In this document: one piece after another, positions 9,351-17,730 of the stretch | How the letters are laid out: every line of letters starts with the position of its first letter | Position numbering within the stretch: position 1 is the stretch's first letter | Assembly (NCBI GenBank): GCA_903891475.1 | Contig: CAITEP010000023.1 | Location: 1-64,000, forward strand | Reading direction: 5' to 3' | DNA length: 64,000 nt | Origin: an uncultured Mucilaginibacter sp. | Lineage (GTDB): Bacteria; Bacteroidota; Bacteroidia; Sphingobacteriales; Sphingobacteriaceae | Position numbers and translations under genes: made by a program | Notes under the pieces: generated by a model | Databases searched by the model: none | What the model saw: only the letters and a program-made list of their open reading frames with translations | What the model was told of the DNA's origin: nothing

Positions 9351-10139
9351 ATGAAAAGACGTTCTTTTGTTAAAGCATCACTCTTAACAACCGCTATTGG
9401 TGCCATTATTCCACAAGCAGGCATGGCATCTAAAAATAAAAACAATCTTGATTTTTATGAATTACGGGTTTACACCTTGAAAAATGAGGCGCAACAAACA
9501 TTAGTTGAAGATTTTTATAAGAATGCCGCAATTCCGGCAATGAACAGGATTTCAGCTAACCCGATAGGTGTTTTTAAAGAATTGCAACTAAATGGACAAA
9601 CAAAAATTTATGTTTTAATACCTCACAAATCACCTGAAGATTTTACATTGATGTATAATAAATTGGTTGAGGATAAAGCTTATCAACAGCAAGGTTCCGA
9701 TTATTTAAATGCGCCGGCAACAGCTCCGGCGTATGAAAGGATTGAGAGCTCATTTTTAAAGGCATTTACCCATTTCCCAAAAATTGATGTCCCTGAAAAT
9801 AAGCCAAGGATATTTGAACTGCGCCGTTATGAGCACGCTACTGAGAACGCTGGCAAAAAGAAAGTGGAAATGTTTAACGGTGCTGGTGAGATTGATATTT
9901 TTAAGCGTTTAGGCTTCAAGCCTGTTTTTTTTGGTGAAACTTTAATAGGGCCCATGCGGCCGAACTTAATTTATATGGTCACTTTTGATGATATGGAAAG
10001 CCATGATAATCATTGGAAATCATTTGTGGAAGATGCTGAGTGGAAGAAAATTAGTGTAATACCTGATTATGCCGATGCTAAATTAGTTTCTCATATTACT
10101 AGCACGCTTTTAGCACCGTTATCTTTTTCGCAAATTTAA
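9351..10139 (+). CDS. NIPSNAP-family protein with Tat-type signal
   Basis: A 262-residue protein with a twin-arginine-like leader (MKRRSFVKASLLTTAIGAI) suggesting export in folded form. Two tandem ferredoxin-like repeats follow: one starting FYELRVYTLKNEAQQTLVEDFY (about 35) and one starting RIFELRRYEHATENAGKKKVEMF (about 152). This doubled (alpha+beta) barrel pattern is typical of NIPSNAP-domain proteins of Bacteroidota and Planctomycetes, for which no enzymatic function is assigned. The next gene, 73 nt downstream, encodes another Tat-type exported protein, a TIM-barrel sugar isomerase-like enzyme. The two may be used together, but a separate promoter lies between them. Confidence 0.85.
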   Translation: MKRRSFVKASLLTTAIGAIIPQAGMASKNKNNLDFYELRVYTLKNEAQQTLVEDFYKNAAIPAMNRISANPIGVFKELQLNGQTKIYVLIPHKSPEDFTLMYNKLVEDKAYQQQGSDYLNAPATAPAYERIESSFLKAFTHFPKIDVPENKPRIFELRRYEHATENAGKKKVEMFNGAGEIDIFKRLGFKPVFFGETLIGPMRPNLIYMVTFDDMESHDNHWKSFVEDAEWKKISVIPDYADAKLVSHITSTLLAPLSFSQI

Positions 10140-10161
10140 TTTTTAAAAAAAAACAGGCTCT

Positions 10162-10191
10162 TTGCAAAATTTGTTTATTGTGTTATATTTA
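10162..10191 (+). promoter_or_regulatory. Bacteroidetes-type promoter for the TIM-barrel isomerase gene
   Basis: TTG at 10162-10164, a 19-bp spacer, and TATATTTA at 10184-10191 (consensus TAnnTTTG, last base differs). The expected start of transcription is about 15 nt before the ATG at 10213. Confidence 0.5.
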
Positions 10192-10212
10192 CACAACCAA
10201 ATATAAATTTTT

Positions 10213-11097
10213 ATGACTAACAGACGTTCGTTCCTCAAAACTTCGGCTTTGCTTTCAGCCGGTATTTTATTTGCCCCACAAGTTTTTGCTTACGATAAGA
10301 AGTATATAGGTCTACAATTGTATACCCTAAGAGACGCGATGGGGGTTAACCCGGCCGAAACACTAAGTAAAGTTGCCAAATTGGGATTCAACTCGGTAGA
10401 AGGTGCAACCTATACCGGTAGCCAGAAGTTTTATGGAATGGATGCTAAAGCCTTTGCCAGTTTATTAAAAGACAATGGTTTAATTATACCAAGTAGTCAT
10501 TACCGTTTGGGCGAGGAAAAAACAAATGGAGAAATACCAAAAGGAACAATACTGAATGATTGGCAACGAGCTGTTGATGATGCAGCCGAAGTAGGTATAA
10601 AATACATGGTTTGCGCCTATCTTTCAGAAGCTGAACGTGGCGATTTAGATCATTTCAAAAAAGTATCGAGCTATTTGAATACAGCTGGAGAAATTTGTAA
10701 AAAAGCCGGCATTCAGCTTTGCTATCATAACCATGATTTTGAATTTATTAAACAAGACGGGAAAACGCCATATGAATTGATCCTCACTCATACCGATGAA
10801 AATTTAGTAAAAATGGAAATGGATTTATATTGGATGAATAGGGCCGGTCAAGATCCCGTTGACTTTTTTAACGTTTATGCTGGTAGATTCCCGCTTTGGC
10901 ACGTAAAGGACATGAGCAGTAAGCCTGATAAAATGTTTACCGAGGTTGGTAATGGTGTAATTGATTTTAAAAGGATTTTTGAACATGCAAAAAAGGCTGG
11001 TTTAAAATATTTCTTTGTAGAGCAAGATGTTTGTCCGGGCGATCCTTTTGATAGTATAACTCAAAGCATAGGATATATCAAAAAGAACTTAATTTAA
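10213..11097 (+). CDS. Sugar phosphate isomerase/epimerase-like TIM-barrel protein, Tat-exported
   Basis: A 294-residue protein of the xylose isomerase-like TIM-barrel (AP endonuclease 2) superfamily. A twin-arginine-type signal (TNRRSFLKTSALLSAG) ends near AYDKK. The barrel opens with IGLQLYTLRDAM and continues with GFNSVEG, IPSSHYRLG, LCYHNHDFEF (metal-binding His and Glu), MEMDLYWM, FPLWHVKDMS and FFVEQDVCPGDPFDSI. These supply the usual metal-site Glu, Asp, His and Glu residues. Exported members in Bacteroidota are thought to act on sugar derivatives, but the substrate is unknown. It sits after the NIPSNAP gene and ends at a strong terminator (11126-11151). Confidence 0.87.
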   Translation: MTNRRSFLKTSALLSAGILFAPQVFAYDKKYIGLQLYTLRDAMGVNPAETLSKVAKLGFNSVEGATYTGSQKFYGMDAKAFASLLKDNGLIIPSSHYRLGEEKTNGEIPKGTILNDWQRAVDDAAEVGIKYMVCAYLSEAERGDLDHFKKVSSYLNTAGEICKKAGIQLCYHNHDFEFIKQDGKTPYELILTHTDENLVKMEMDLYWMNRAGQDPVDFFNVYAGRFPLWHVKDMSSKPDKMFTEVGNGVIDFKRIFEHAKKAGLKYFFVEQDVCPGDPFDSITQSIGYIKKNLI

Positions 11098-11125
11098 TAA
11101 GATTTTTCAACCTTTTATATAATTG

Positions 11126-11151
11126 GGGTCCTCTTGGTAGGGCCCTTTTTT
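11126..11151 (+). terminator. Intrinsic terminator
   Basis: Stem GGGTCC/GGGCCC (one T-G pair) with an 8-nt loop is followed directly by six T residues. It lies about 30 nt past the isomerase stop codon. Confidence 0.8.
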
Positions 11152-11173
11152 AATATACGACAAATCAGATAGC

Positions 11174-11719
11174 ATGAAAAATATTCGCCTGAGTTTAATT
11201 TTATTGTTTGCACTTTTTCTTACTGCAAGCTTTGATAATCCTAGGATTGCTAAGGTTGATAAACAAATTATTGTAGGCGATGCAGCACCCAACTTTACCT
11301 TACTTGATCAGGATGGTAAAGTATTTAATAGTGCTGATTATGTAGGGAAGAAAATAATGGTGATATATTTTTACCCGAAAGATGAAAGCATGGTATGCAC
11401 CAAAGAAGCGTGCTCATTTAGAGATAGCTTTGATGAGTTTGCCAGAAATGGAGCCATAGTTGTTGGTATAAATGGTGGCTCAGTTGCAAGTCATAAAAGT
11501 TTTAGAGATCATTATAAATTGCCCTTTACCTTGCTTAGCGACCCAAACGACAAAGTTTATCACTTATTTGGAATAAGCAATGTATTATTTATGACTGGTA
11601 GAAAAACCTTTGTTATTGATTTAAAAGGGAAAGTAGTATTTATTTATGAAGGAATAATGCAAGGCAAACAACATGTTGATGGGGCATTAAATTTCATCAA
11701 GAAAAATCAGGTTAAATAA
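11174..11719 (+). CDS. Exported peroxiredoxin, PrxQ/Bcp type
   Basis: A 181-residue AhpC/TSA-fold peroxidase with an N-terminal signal peptide (about 1-20), so it should act in the periplasm or envelope. The fold starts at VGDAAPNFTLLDQDGKVF. The active site reads FYPKDESMVCTKEACSFRD, with Cys75 as the likely peroxidatic residue and Cys80 five residues later, the pair spacing typical of PrxQ (Bcp). Downstream are the GINGGSVASHKSFRDHYKLPFTLLSD segment and a conserved late TFVIDLKG strand. The expected reaction is reduction of H2O2 or organic hydroperoxides with thiol reductant. It lies alone between a terminator and the tatD-like gene. Confidence 0.92.
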   Translation: MKNIRLSLILLFALFLTASFDNPRIAKVDKQIIVGDAAPNFTLLDQDGKVFNSADYVGKKIMVIYFYPKDESMVCTKEACSFRDSFDEFARNGAIVVGINGGSVASHKSFRDHYKLPFTLLSDPNDKVYHLFGISNVLFMTGRKTFVIDLKGKVVFIYEGIMQGKQHVDGALNFIKKNQVK

Positions 11720-11769
11720 TATTCATATTTATAATGCGTAATTAAATCTTCATATTAATTGCAGAAGTT

Positions 11770-11777
11770 TAAATTTG
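11770..11777 (+). promoter_or_regulatory. Candidate -7 element directly before the TatD-like gene
   Basis: TAAATTTG matches the Bacteroidetes -7 consensus TAnnTTTG exactly. The ATG follows 4 nt later, which implies a leaderless transcript. No good TTG lies at the expected distance upstream, so this is tentative. Confidence 0.3.
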
Positions 11778-11781
11778 CACT

Positions 11782-12549
11782 ATGCTTTTGACAGATACAC
11801 ACACCCATTTGTATTATGAAACTAATGATGCAAAAAGGGCGGGTTTAATAGAAAGATGCCTAAAGAATAATATTAAGCGACTTTTTTTACCTAATGTTGA
11901 TAGCGCCTCAATTCCCTTAGTTTTATCGTTAACTGAAGAATTTCCTGATTTATGTTATCCAATGTTAGGTCTCCATCCATGTTCAGTTAAGGAAAATTGG
12001 GCTGATGAATTGGATTTCATCTATAAATCAATTGAGGAAAATAAAATTTTCGCGATAGGAGAAATAGGCATTGACCTTTATTGGGACAAAACTTATCTGT
12101 CACAACAAAAGGAGGCTTTTAAAACACAAATTGCTTGGGCCAAAAAACTTAAACTACCCATTATAATTCATTGTCGCGATGCTTTTGATGAAGTTTACCA
12201 AATTTTGCAAGAAGAACAAAACGATGATTTAAAGGGAATTTTTCATTGCTTTGGTGGAACTTTAGAACAGGCAAATAAAATTATTGAGGTGGGTTTTTAC
12301 CTAGGTATTGGTGGGGTTGTTACTTATAAAAATTCGGGGCTGGATAAGGTGGTTGAAAAGCTGAGTTTGGACCACCTTGTTTTAGAGACCGATGCTCCTT
12401 ACCTTGCTCCTATACCCTATAGAGGAAAACCGAACGAGAGTTCATATCTTTTAGTTATAGCTCAAAAAATAGCGGAATTGCACAACACGGATATTGAAAA
12501 AGTAGCCGAAATTACAACCAGAAACTCGAAACTAGTTTTTGGTGTTTAA
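11782..12549 (+). CDS. TatD-family metal-dependent hydrolase (DNase)
   Basis: A 255-residue amidohydrolase-fold protein with the complete TatD motif series. It has DTHTHL at the N terminus (metal-binding His7 and His9), GLHP, FAIGEIGID (metal-bridging Glu), IIHCRDA, GIFHCFGG and LVLETDAPYLAP (catalytic Asp) followed by YRGKPNESS. Family members are cytoplasmic 3'-5' exonucleases or DNases implicated in DNA repair. The length is normal. A candidate -7 element ends 4 nt upstream of the ATG. The next gene, asparaginase, is 45 nt downstream on the same strand; co-transcription is plausible. Confidence 0.93.
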   Translation: MLLTDTHTHLYYETNDAKRAGLIERCLKNNIKRLFLPNVDSASIPLVLSLTEEFPDLCYPMLGLHPCSVKENWADELDFIYKSIEENKIFAIGEIGIDLYWDKTYLSQQKEAFKTQIAWAKKLKLPIIIHCRDAFDEVYQILQEEQNDDLKGIFHCFGGTLEQANKIIEVGFYLGIGGVVTYKNSGLDKVVEKLSLDHLVLETDAPYLAPIPYRGKPNESSYLLVIAQKIAELHNTDIEKVAEITTRNSKLVFGV

Positions 12550-12594
12550 TTAATTTATTGATAAATTTATGTTTTCCATAACCAAAAATAATCC

Positions 12595-13617
12595 ATGAGC
12601 CAAATTTTGATCATTTATACCGGAGGTACCATTGGTATGATGAGCGACCCCCAAACAAAGGTGCTCAAACCAATTAATTTTGATCAGATAATGGACAATG
12701 TTCCTGAACTGGAAAAATTAAATTGTAAAATCAAAATTCATTCATTTGATGAAATTATTGATTCATCTAACATGAACCCGGCAATTTGGAGCCAAATGGC
12801 TGGATTAATTGAATCTAATTATGATAGTGTTGATGGTTTTGTAATTCTTCATGGTTCTGATACCATGGCCTTTACTGCCTCGGCTTTGAGCTTTATGCTC
12901 GAAAATTTGAACAAGCCAGTTATTTTTACCGGTTCACAATTGCCCATTAGCGCGGTACGTACGGATGCTAAGGAAAATTTAATGACCTCGATTGAAATTG
13001 CCAAGGCTAAAAAAAATGATCTGGCACGAGTGCCCGAAGTATGTATTTATTTTGATTATAAACTGTTTAGAGGGAATCGTTCCTTTAAGTATAACTCTTC
13101 AAAGTTTGAAGCCTTTCGATCACCAAATTATCCCATTTTAGCTGAGTCGGGCGTACACCTCAGATTTAGTCAGAATGATATCCGCCATCCTAAAGAAAAT
13201 AGCGAACTTATTGTTCATAAAAATTTGGTAAATGAGGTAGGTGTATTAAAACTATATCCAGGCATAAGCCCTAAAGTGGTGGAAGCGATACTTAAGGCTG
13301 ATGTTAGGGGCATTGTAATGGAAACATTTGGAGCAGGCAATACTACTACCGACCAATGGTTTATTGATATGATAAAAGCGGCTATTGATAGTGGTAAAGT
13401 GATATTAGATATCTCCCAATGTAAGGTAGGTACTGTGGAATTAGGTAGATACGATACCAGCCGCCAGTTGAAGGAAATTGGTGTTGCTAATGGTTACGAT
13501 ATGACCTATGAATCGGCAGTTACAAAAATGATGTTCCTGTTGGGTCAAAACCGTGATCCATTAATCGTTAAACAGCTTTTAGAAACCGATTTAAGAGGCG
13601 AAATAACCGTTTCTTAA
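12595..13617 (+). CDS. ansA: Type I L-asparaginase
   Basis: A 340-residue cytoplasmic asparaginase that hydrolyses L-asparagine to aspartate and ammonia. The first catalytic threonine lies in IYTGGTIGM (Thr12). The second motif, VILHGSDTMAFTASALSFML, carries the catalytic Thr and the Asp-Thr pair. TGSQLPISAVRTDAKENL is also conserved. No signal peptide is present, which fits type I and not the periplasmic type II enzymes. The C-terminal domain (about 215-340), including ETFGAGNTTTD and the KVGTVELGRYD segment, is complete. It is followed by ruvX after 51 nt. Confidence 0.94.
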   Translation: MSQILIIYTGGTIGMMSDPQTKVLKPINFDQIMDNVPELEKLNCKIKIHSFDEIIDSSNMNPAIWSQMAGLIESNYDSVDGFVILHGSDTMAFTASALSFMLENLNKPVIFTGSQLPISAVRTDAKENLMTSIEIAKAKKNDLARVPEVCIYFDYKLFRGNRSFKYNSSKFEAFRSPNYPILAESGVHLRFSQNDIRHPKENSELIVHKNLVNEVGVLKLYPGISPKVVEAILKADVRGIVMETFGAGNTTTDQWFIDMIKAAIDSGKVILDISQCKVGTVELGRYDTSRQLKEIGVANGYDMTYESAVTKMMFLLGQNRDPLIVKQLLETDLRGEITVS

Positions 13618-13668
13618 ATAATTTTAGCATAAAAATTTCCTGCTTTTTAAACAAATAATCAACCAAGT

Positions 13669-14082
13669 ATGAGGATAATGGCTTTTGATTACGGAACAAA
13701 GCGTATAGGTATTGCCGTTACTGACCCTTTGAAAATAATCGCGACAGGTTTAGATACTGTTCATCCAAACCAAATAATAGCCTATTTAACAAAATATTTA
13801 TTGACAGAGCAGATAGAAAGGTTTGTGGTGGGCGAACCTAAGCAAATGGACAATACTCCGTCCCAATCAGCTTTTCATGTCCTTGGATTCGTAAATCTGT
13901 TAAAAAAGTCATTCCCAAATATTCCAATCGAAATGATTGATGAGCGCTTTACCTCAAAAATGGCAGCAGCTACCATAGCACAAAGCGGCATGAATAAAAA
14001 AAATCGTCAGAACAAAGAATTGGTAGATACAATTTCGGCTACCATTATTTTACAATTTTGGATGCAGGTCAATAACCAGTAA
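13669..14082 (+). CDS. ruvX: Holliday junction resolvase-like protein RuvX (YqgF)
   Basis: A 137-residue RNase H-fold protein of normal length. The motifs DYGTKRIGIAVTD (first catalytic Asp, residue 6), FVVGEPKQMD (second acid) and IDERFTSKMA (third region) are all present. The family is a putative Holliday junction resolvase that also takes part in 16S rRNA 5'-end maturation in other bacteria. It ends 17 nt before a convergent gene, with no clear hairpin between. Confidence 0.93.
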   Translation: MRIMAFDYGTKRIGIAVTDPLKIIATGLDTVHPNQIIAYLTKYLLTEQIERFVVGEPKQMDNTPSQSAFHVLGFVNLLKKSFPNIPIEMIDERFTSKMAAATIAQSGMNKKNRQNKELVDTISATIILQFWMQVNNQ

Positions 14083-14098
14083 CTAATAAGTCTAAGCC

Positions 14099-14851
14099 TT
14101 AAAATTTAGTTGTGTTGGTTGTTAAGGGTGGTAAATAATAAGCAGATGAATCAACTAAATAGCTTTGGTAATTACTTTTTATTATAGAAGCAAATTCATA
14201 ATCGTTCGTACTAGTGGCAGTATAAAACTCAGGGCGATATTTGCTCATAAAAGAGCTTAACTTTTCATCTTTTAATCCGGTAAGTTTTGCTACTAAACTT
14301 TTATTAAATCTAAAATCTATTACGTTTTGCTCATAGTCGCTTTCAATAGTTTCACGTAATTTTTCGGCATTACGACCACTCCTGCTAAAGGCATTCCAGA
14401 TGGCATCAATACTTATGCCTACTCCACCTGTTGATGGTGTTACCAAAAAATCGCGGTAACCTAATGAGCCATAAATTTTTGTGAAATCGTTTTTAGTTGC
14501 ATCAAGCTGCTTTTCGGGATTTAAACTGGAGCTTTGTATAGATACCTCTTTTAATAGTATAGATTTTCTAGACATATAAATTGCTACCGGTTCATTACTT
14601 TTTATAGTCAATGTATCGGCTTTATAATCAGCTTTTGATAAAATTAAACGATCGCCAGTTTTCGCGATAATTTTAAATTCACCCTTAAAATTATCGTATA
14701 CTTGCATGCCTGTTGTAACATTCCTAATATTTACACAGGCCATCCTTTCTTTATTATCCTTATCGCAAACATATCCCGAAATCGATGTCTCTTGCGAATA
14801 GGATTGTAGACATAGCAACCAGAAGGAAATAAAGAGGGCGAATTTTATCAT
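14099..14851 (-). CDS. Carboxypeptidase-like regulatory domain protein
   Basis: A 250-residue exported protein with a signal peptide (about 1-19). A single carboxypeptidase D regulatory-like beta domain follows (SISGYVCDKDNKERMACVNIRNVTTGMQVYDNFKGEFKI, about 23-62, to about 105), with the SILLKEVSIQSSS exit typical of such proteins. The C-terminal half (about 115-250) is helical with no recognisable enzyme motif. In Bacteroidota such proteins are envelope-associated, with unknown roles. It sits 60 nt after the LysM glucosaminidase on the same strand and may belong to the same cell-wall unit. Confidence 0.75.
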   Translation of the reverse strand: MIKFALFISFWLLCLQSYSQETSISGYVCDKDNKERMACVNIRNVTTGMQVYDNFKGEFKIIAKTGDRLILSKADYKADTLTIKSNEPVAIYMSRKSILLKEVSIQSSSLNPEKQLDATKNDFTKIYGSLGYRDFLVTPSTGGVGISIDAIWNAFSRSGRNAEKLRETIESDYEQNVIDFRFNKSLVAKLTGLKDEKLSSFMSKYRPEFYTATSTNDYEFASIIKSNYQSYLVDSSAYYLPPLTTNTTKF

Positions 14852-14911
14852 TTGAACAAAAATAGGGGTTCAACCATTCATGTCCATACCCTTTAACACT
14901 ATTTAACAGGC

Positions 14912-15811
14912 TTAGGGTGCAATCATAATTTTTTGGCCAATTTTAATAGTATTATCTGTCATGTTATTGAGTGCCCTTAGTTGGTCGACAGTAAGGTTGA
15001 AACGTTTAGAGATATTGTAGAGGGTGTCTCCTTGTTTTATGGTATAATATTTATCGGGCAGTGAAATATTTTGGGGTATTACTATTTTACTACTATCTGG
15101 CTTTTTATTTCCGATAGCTACCAAACTATCTGGTTTAGTGGTGGTTTTTACCTCATCCTCAGTTACATTATATTGAGTTAAATTATATTTTTCAATAATG
15201 TTGATAAGCATGGTTGGGTAATTTGGATTGGTAGCGTAACCGGCCTTCTTTAAACCATATGCCCAACCTTTATAGTCTTTTTTATCGAGGGTATAAAGGC
15301 TTAAATAGTTTTTACGCTTCAAAAATAAAGAGTGGTCGCGGTATGAATCTTCATCTTTATCATAAACCCTAAAACAATCATTCGGGTGGTCATCATCCTT
15401 AAAATAACTTTTCCCTTTCCAGTCGGAGGTGCATTTAATACCAAAATGATTTTTAGCATACCTGGCCAGTTCGCCATTACCACTACCCGATTCAAATAAG
15501 CCTTGGGCAATGGTTATACTTGCGGGTATACCGTATGTTTTCATTTCCTGAATAGCAATATCCTTGTATCGGGCTATGTATTGCAGAGAAGTAATGGGAG
15601 TAAATTGTATGTTAACCTGAGTGTTATTAGTAGGTGCGGCCTGACTTGCCCTTTTTATTTCCTCATTGTTTTTATGATAATCGGGTACGTTTTGTGGTAC
15701 TACCTGAGGTATGTTTTGTAGTGCTTGTGGATTTGTTACTATAGTTTTTCTACGTGGAAAACAAGCGCTTAAAGCTAGAAATAAGAAAAGAGGAATAAGG
15801 TTTTTATTCAT
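14912..15811 (-). CDS. Glucosaminidase lipoprotein with C-terminal LysM
   Basis: A peptidoglycan hydrolase. The open frame extends to 15850, but the ATG at 15811 is preferred because it gives a clean lipoprotein signal (MNKNLIPLFLFLALSAC, lipobox Cys). A Pro/Gln/Asn-rich linker leads to a FlgJ/LytG-type glucosaminidase domain: ARYKDIAIQEMKTYGIPASITIAQGLFESGSG holds the catalytic Glu, followed by NHFGIKC, YRDHSLFL, WAYGLKKAGYATNPNYP and LINIIEKYNL. A LysM module at the C terminus (YYTIKQGDTLYNISKRFNLTVDQLRALN) binds peptidoglycan. It is expected to cleave between N-acetylglucosamine and N-acetylmuramic acid. Its upstream neighbour is a shorter paralog without LysM. Confidence 0.92.
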   Translation of the reverse strand: MNKNLIPLFLFLALSACFPRRKTIVTNPQALQNIPQVVPQNVPDYHKNNEEIKRASQAAPTNNTQVNIQFTPITSLQYIARYKDIAIQEMKTYGIPASITIAQGLFESGSGNGELARYAKNHFGIKCTSDWKGKSYFKDDDHPNDCFRVYDKDEDSYRDHSLFLKRKNYLSLYTLDKKDYKGWAYGLKKAGYATNPNYPTMLINIIEKYNLTQYNVTEDEVKTTTKPDSLVAIGNKKPDSSKIVIPQNISLPDKYYTIKQGDTLYNISKRFNLTVDQLRALNNMTDNTIKIGQKIMIAP

Positions 15812-15859
15812 AAAAGGCTTAAAATTGCCGCCAGATTTATGTTTATTCAAAGTTGATTT

Positions 15860-16396
15860 TTAATTATTTTGGGTTATTTCGGTTTGTTGGGTTGGGTTTT
15901 CGTCAAAATCATATAAATGGTATTTTTCAATAATTCTTAAAACCGATTTCGACCATTTTCTGTCACTAGCATAACCATTTTTTTGAATACTATGTGCCCA
16001 TGCTTTATAGTCAAAATGAGGAATTTTTTCAATCAAACTATTAAATTCTTTACGCTCCGTCATGATTCGGGCAAAATCTTCAAACGAATCAAAAATAGAG
16101 CTGTAACGCTTGTAGGCGGTGGTTATTTTTCTCTTCCGTTTGTAATAGAATATTTTTTTTTCGCCTTTTACCCCAAATTGATTATTTAAATTCTTTGCCA
16201 ATGCGCTATTTCCACACCCCGATTCGTGCATGGCCACCCCCAATACTATGCTTGCAGGCACCCCGGTTTCGTGCATTATTTTTATTGCACTGGTTTTAAA
16301 TGAATCGATATATGATTTTGGGGTGTTTTTTTGTGCCAATGTCATAAAGCAGGCACAACTTAAAAGGCAAATAAGAACGGTTTTTTTCATCATCAT
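15860..16396 (-). CDS. Secreted glucosaminidase (LysM-less paralog)
   Basis: A 178-residue secreted protein with a signal peptide (about 1-21, ending MTLAQ) and one glucosaminidase domain. ASIVLGVAMHESGCGNSALAKNLNNQFGVKG contains the catalytic Glu. RYSSIFDSFEDFARIM, YKAWAHSIQKNGYASDRKWSKSVLRIIEKYHLYDFD completes the fold. It is clearly a paralog of the LysM-bearing lipoprotein encoded just downstream, with the binding module missing. Its start codon overlaps the stop of the upstream O-methyltransferase gene by 4 nt (ATGA), so translation is probably coupled. Confidence 0.9.
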   Translation of the reverse strand: MMMKKTVLICLLSCACFMTLAQKNTPKSYIDSFKTSAIKIMHETGVPASIVLGVAMHESGCGNSALAKNLNNQFGVKGEKKIFYYKRKRKITTAYKRYSSIFDSFEDFARIMTERKEFNSLIEKIPHFDYKAWAHSIQKNGYASDRKWSKSVLRIIEKYHLYDFDENPTQQTEITQNN

Positions 16397-17031
16397 TTTT
16401 TTCTTACAACCAACAGGCCATCCCTAACGGGGAGTATGAGTTTTTCTACCAGCTCATTTTGGGCTATCAAGTTATTGAGTTCACGAAAACTATTTGTATC
16501 CGCATCAGTTTCGGGGCCATAAACTTTGCCCTTCCATAAAACATTGTCGATAATGATGAGTCCGCCACGTCTCACCTTATCAATAACTAGGCAAAAGTAG
16601 GCATAATTATTTTTTTTATCGGCATCAATAAAAACCAGGTCGATATTTTGGAGGTTTAAGTTTGGGATTAATTGGAGCGCCTCACCAAAATGCAACCTTA
16701 TTTTATCGCCAAACCCTGATTTTTCAAAGTTCAGCAATAGCATTTCCTCCTGCTCGCGGTTTACCTCTATGGTGTGTATAAGTCCATCTTGACTAAGCCC
16801 CTCGGCTAGGCAAATGGTAGCATAGCCAGTAAAAGTGCCTATTTCAAGAATAAGAAATGGCTTTGTCAGCTTACTAAGCATGCTCAACAATCTACCTTGG
16901 TAATGACCCGACAGCATATTGGGTTTTAAAACCTTTAAATGTGTTTCGCGGTTGATGGCTTGTAAAATTGGCGGCTCAGACTCGCAATGAGTTTCCAGGT
17001 ATTGCTGTAAGTTATCCGACAGAATTTCCAT
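16393..17031 (-). CDS. SAM-dependent O-methyltransferase (family 3)
   Basis: A class I methyltransferase of the caffeoyl-CoA/catechol O-methyltransferase type. The frame extends to 17097, but the ATG at 17031 (MEILSDNLQQYL) is the natural start, since the extra 22 residues are atypical for the family. Motifs are LEIGTFTGYATICLAEGL (SAM-binding motif I), HTIEVNREQEEMLLLNFEKSGF (acidic motif II), IDLVFIDADKKNNYAYF (metal and catalytic Asp) and GGLIIIDNVLWKGKV. Natural substrates in bacteria are mostly unknown. It heads a unit with two glucosaminidases, but no functional link to cell-wall turnover is evident. Confidence 0.9.
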   Translation of the reverse strand: MEILSDNLQQYLETHCESEPPILQAINRETHLKVLKPNMLSGHYQGRLLSMLSKLTKPFLILEIGTFTGYATICLAEGLSQDGLIHTIEVNREQEEMLLLNFEKSGFGDKIRLHFGEALQLIPNLNLQNIDLVFIDADKKNNYAYFCLVIDKVRRGGLIIIDNVLWKGKVYGPETDADTNSFRELNNLIAQNELVEKLILPVRDGLLVVRKK

Positions 17032-17097
17032 TTTGCAAAGGTAGGGAAATATTGCCACCCACATAAAATGTAAAAAATGATGTGCGCGAAAACTCAA

Positions 17098-17446
17098 TTT
17101 TTTGTTGAGTGTCCTGAATTATTTTAAAAGTATTAATGTAGTTGTAGAAAACAATAATTAACGCATAGAAGTATCACTTTGGAGGCAAAAATTTGTATTC
17201 TTTCAATTAAGAAGCATTATTTATATTATATAGACTTCTATCAATGGCATTATTCCGGTGGCTTATTGAATAAATAACCTGGTTTTTTTAATTTTGATTG
17301 GGATGATAAAAATAAAAGATGTGAAGGAAATCAGGTTTTATTTTTAGGCATGAGTAGTTAACTAAGTTTAACTCCTTAAAGTAAATATATCCCCCCAATC
17401 AATACTGATACTTTAAAAGACTTGGTAGGAAATAAACTACTATACT
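17098..17446. other. Gene-free region before the peptide locus
   Basis: AT-rich spacer of about 350 nt between the O-methyltransferase gene start and the 3' end of the XRE regulator gene. I found no convincing ORF, RNA or strong hairpin. It marks the boundary between ordinary genes and the AT-richer peptide locus. Confidence 0.5.
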
Positions 17447-17653
17447 TTAATCAAGCAATTCATCACTAATAAGATCTTTAGGTTTTATTTGCAAAGCTTT
17501 GGCTATTTGCATTATTTTTTGTTCATCAATACGGGTTTTACCATTTTCGAGTAAACTATATGCATTTTGGCTCATATTAAGTTTTGTAGCCATTGCCTCT
17601 TGTGTTAAATTCTGGAGAATTCTTTTTAATTTTAATTTTTCGTGTGATTTCAT
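17447..17653 (-). CDS. XRE-family transcriptional regulator
   Basis: A short DNA-binding protein. The open frame extends to 17725, but the ATG at 17653 gives a compact 68-residue helix-turn-helix protein starting MKSHEKLKLKRILQ, and the upstream 24 residues are not regulator-like. The HTH reads LTQEAMATKLNMSQNAYSLLENGKTRID, a typical Cro/CI-type motif with recognition helix SQNAYSLLENG. No effector domain is present. It is transcribed away from the bacteriocin-like genes. A 33-bp inverted repeat lies 38 nt upstream of its start, and an inverted repeat TTATCA-N7-TGATAA follows at 17733. The latter recurs before all three intact precursor genes, so this protein is the best candidate regulator of the locus (inference). 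Confidence 0.85.
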   Translation of the reverse strand: MKSHEKLKLKRILQNLTQEAMATKLNMSQNAYSLLENGKTRIDEQKIMQIAKALQIKPKDLISDELLD

Positions 17654-17690
17654 GGGTTGATAGGTATTTAATCTAAACGTATTAAATATT

Positions 17691-17723
17691 GTTTTGCAAT
17701 TATAATATTTATAATTGCAAAAC
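17691..17723. promoter_or_regulatory. 33-bp inverted repeat upstream of the XRE gene
   Basis: Arms GTTTTGCAATTATAA and TTATAATTGCAAAAC are perfect 15-bp inverted repeats separated by 3 nt. The element ends 38 nt before the regulator's ATG. It may be an autoregulatory operator or form a 5'-UTR hairpin. A near-consensus -7 sequence (TACGTTTA on the minus strand) lies between it and the gene. Confidence 0.55.
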
Positions 17724-17730
17724 AAAAAAA

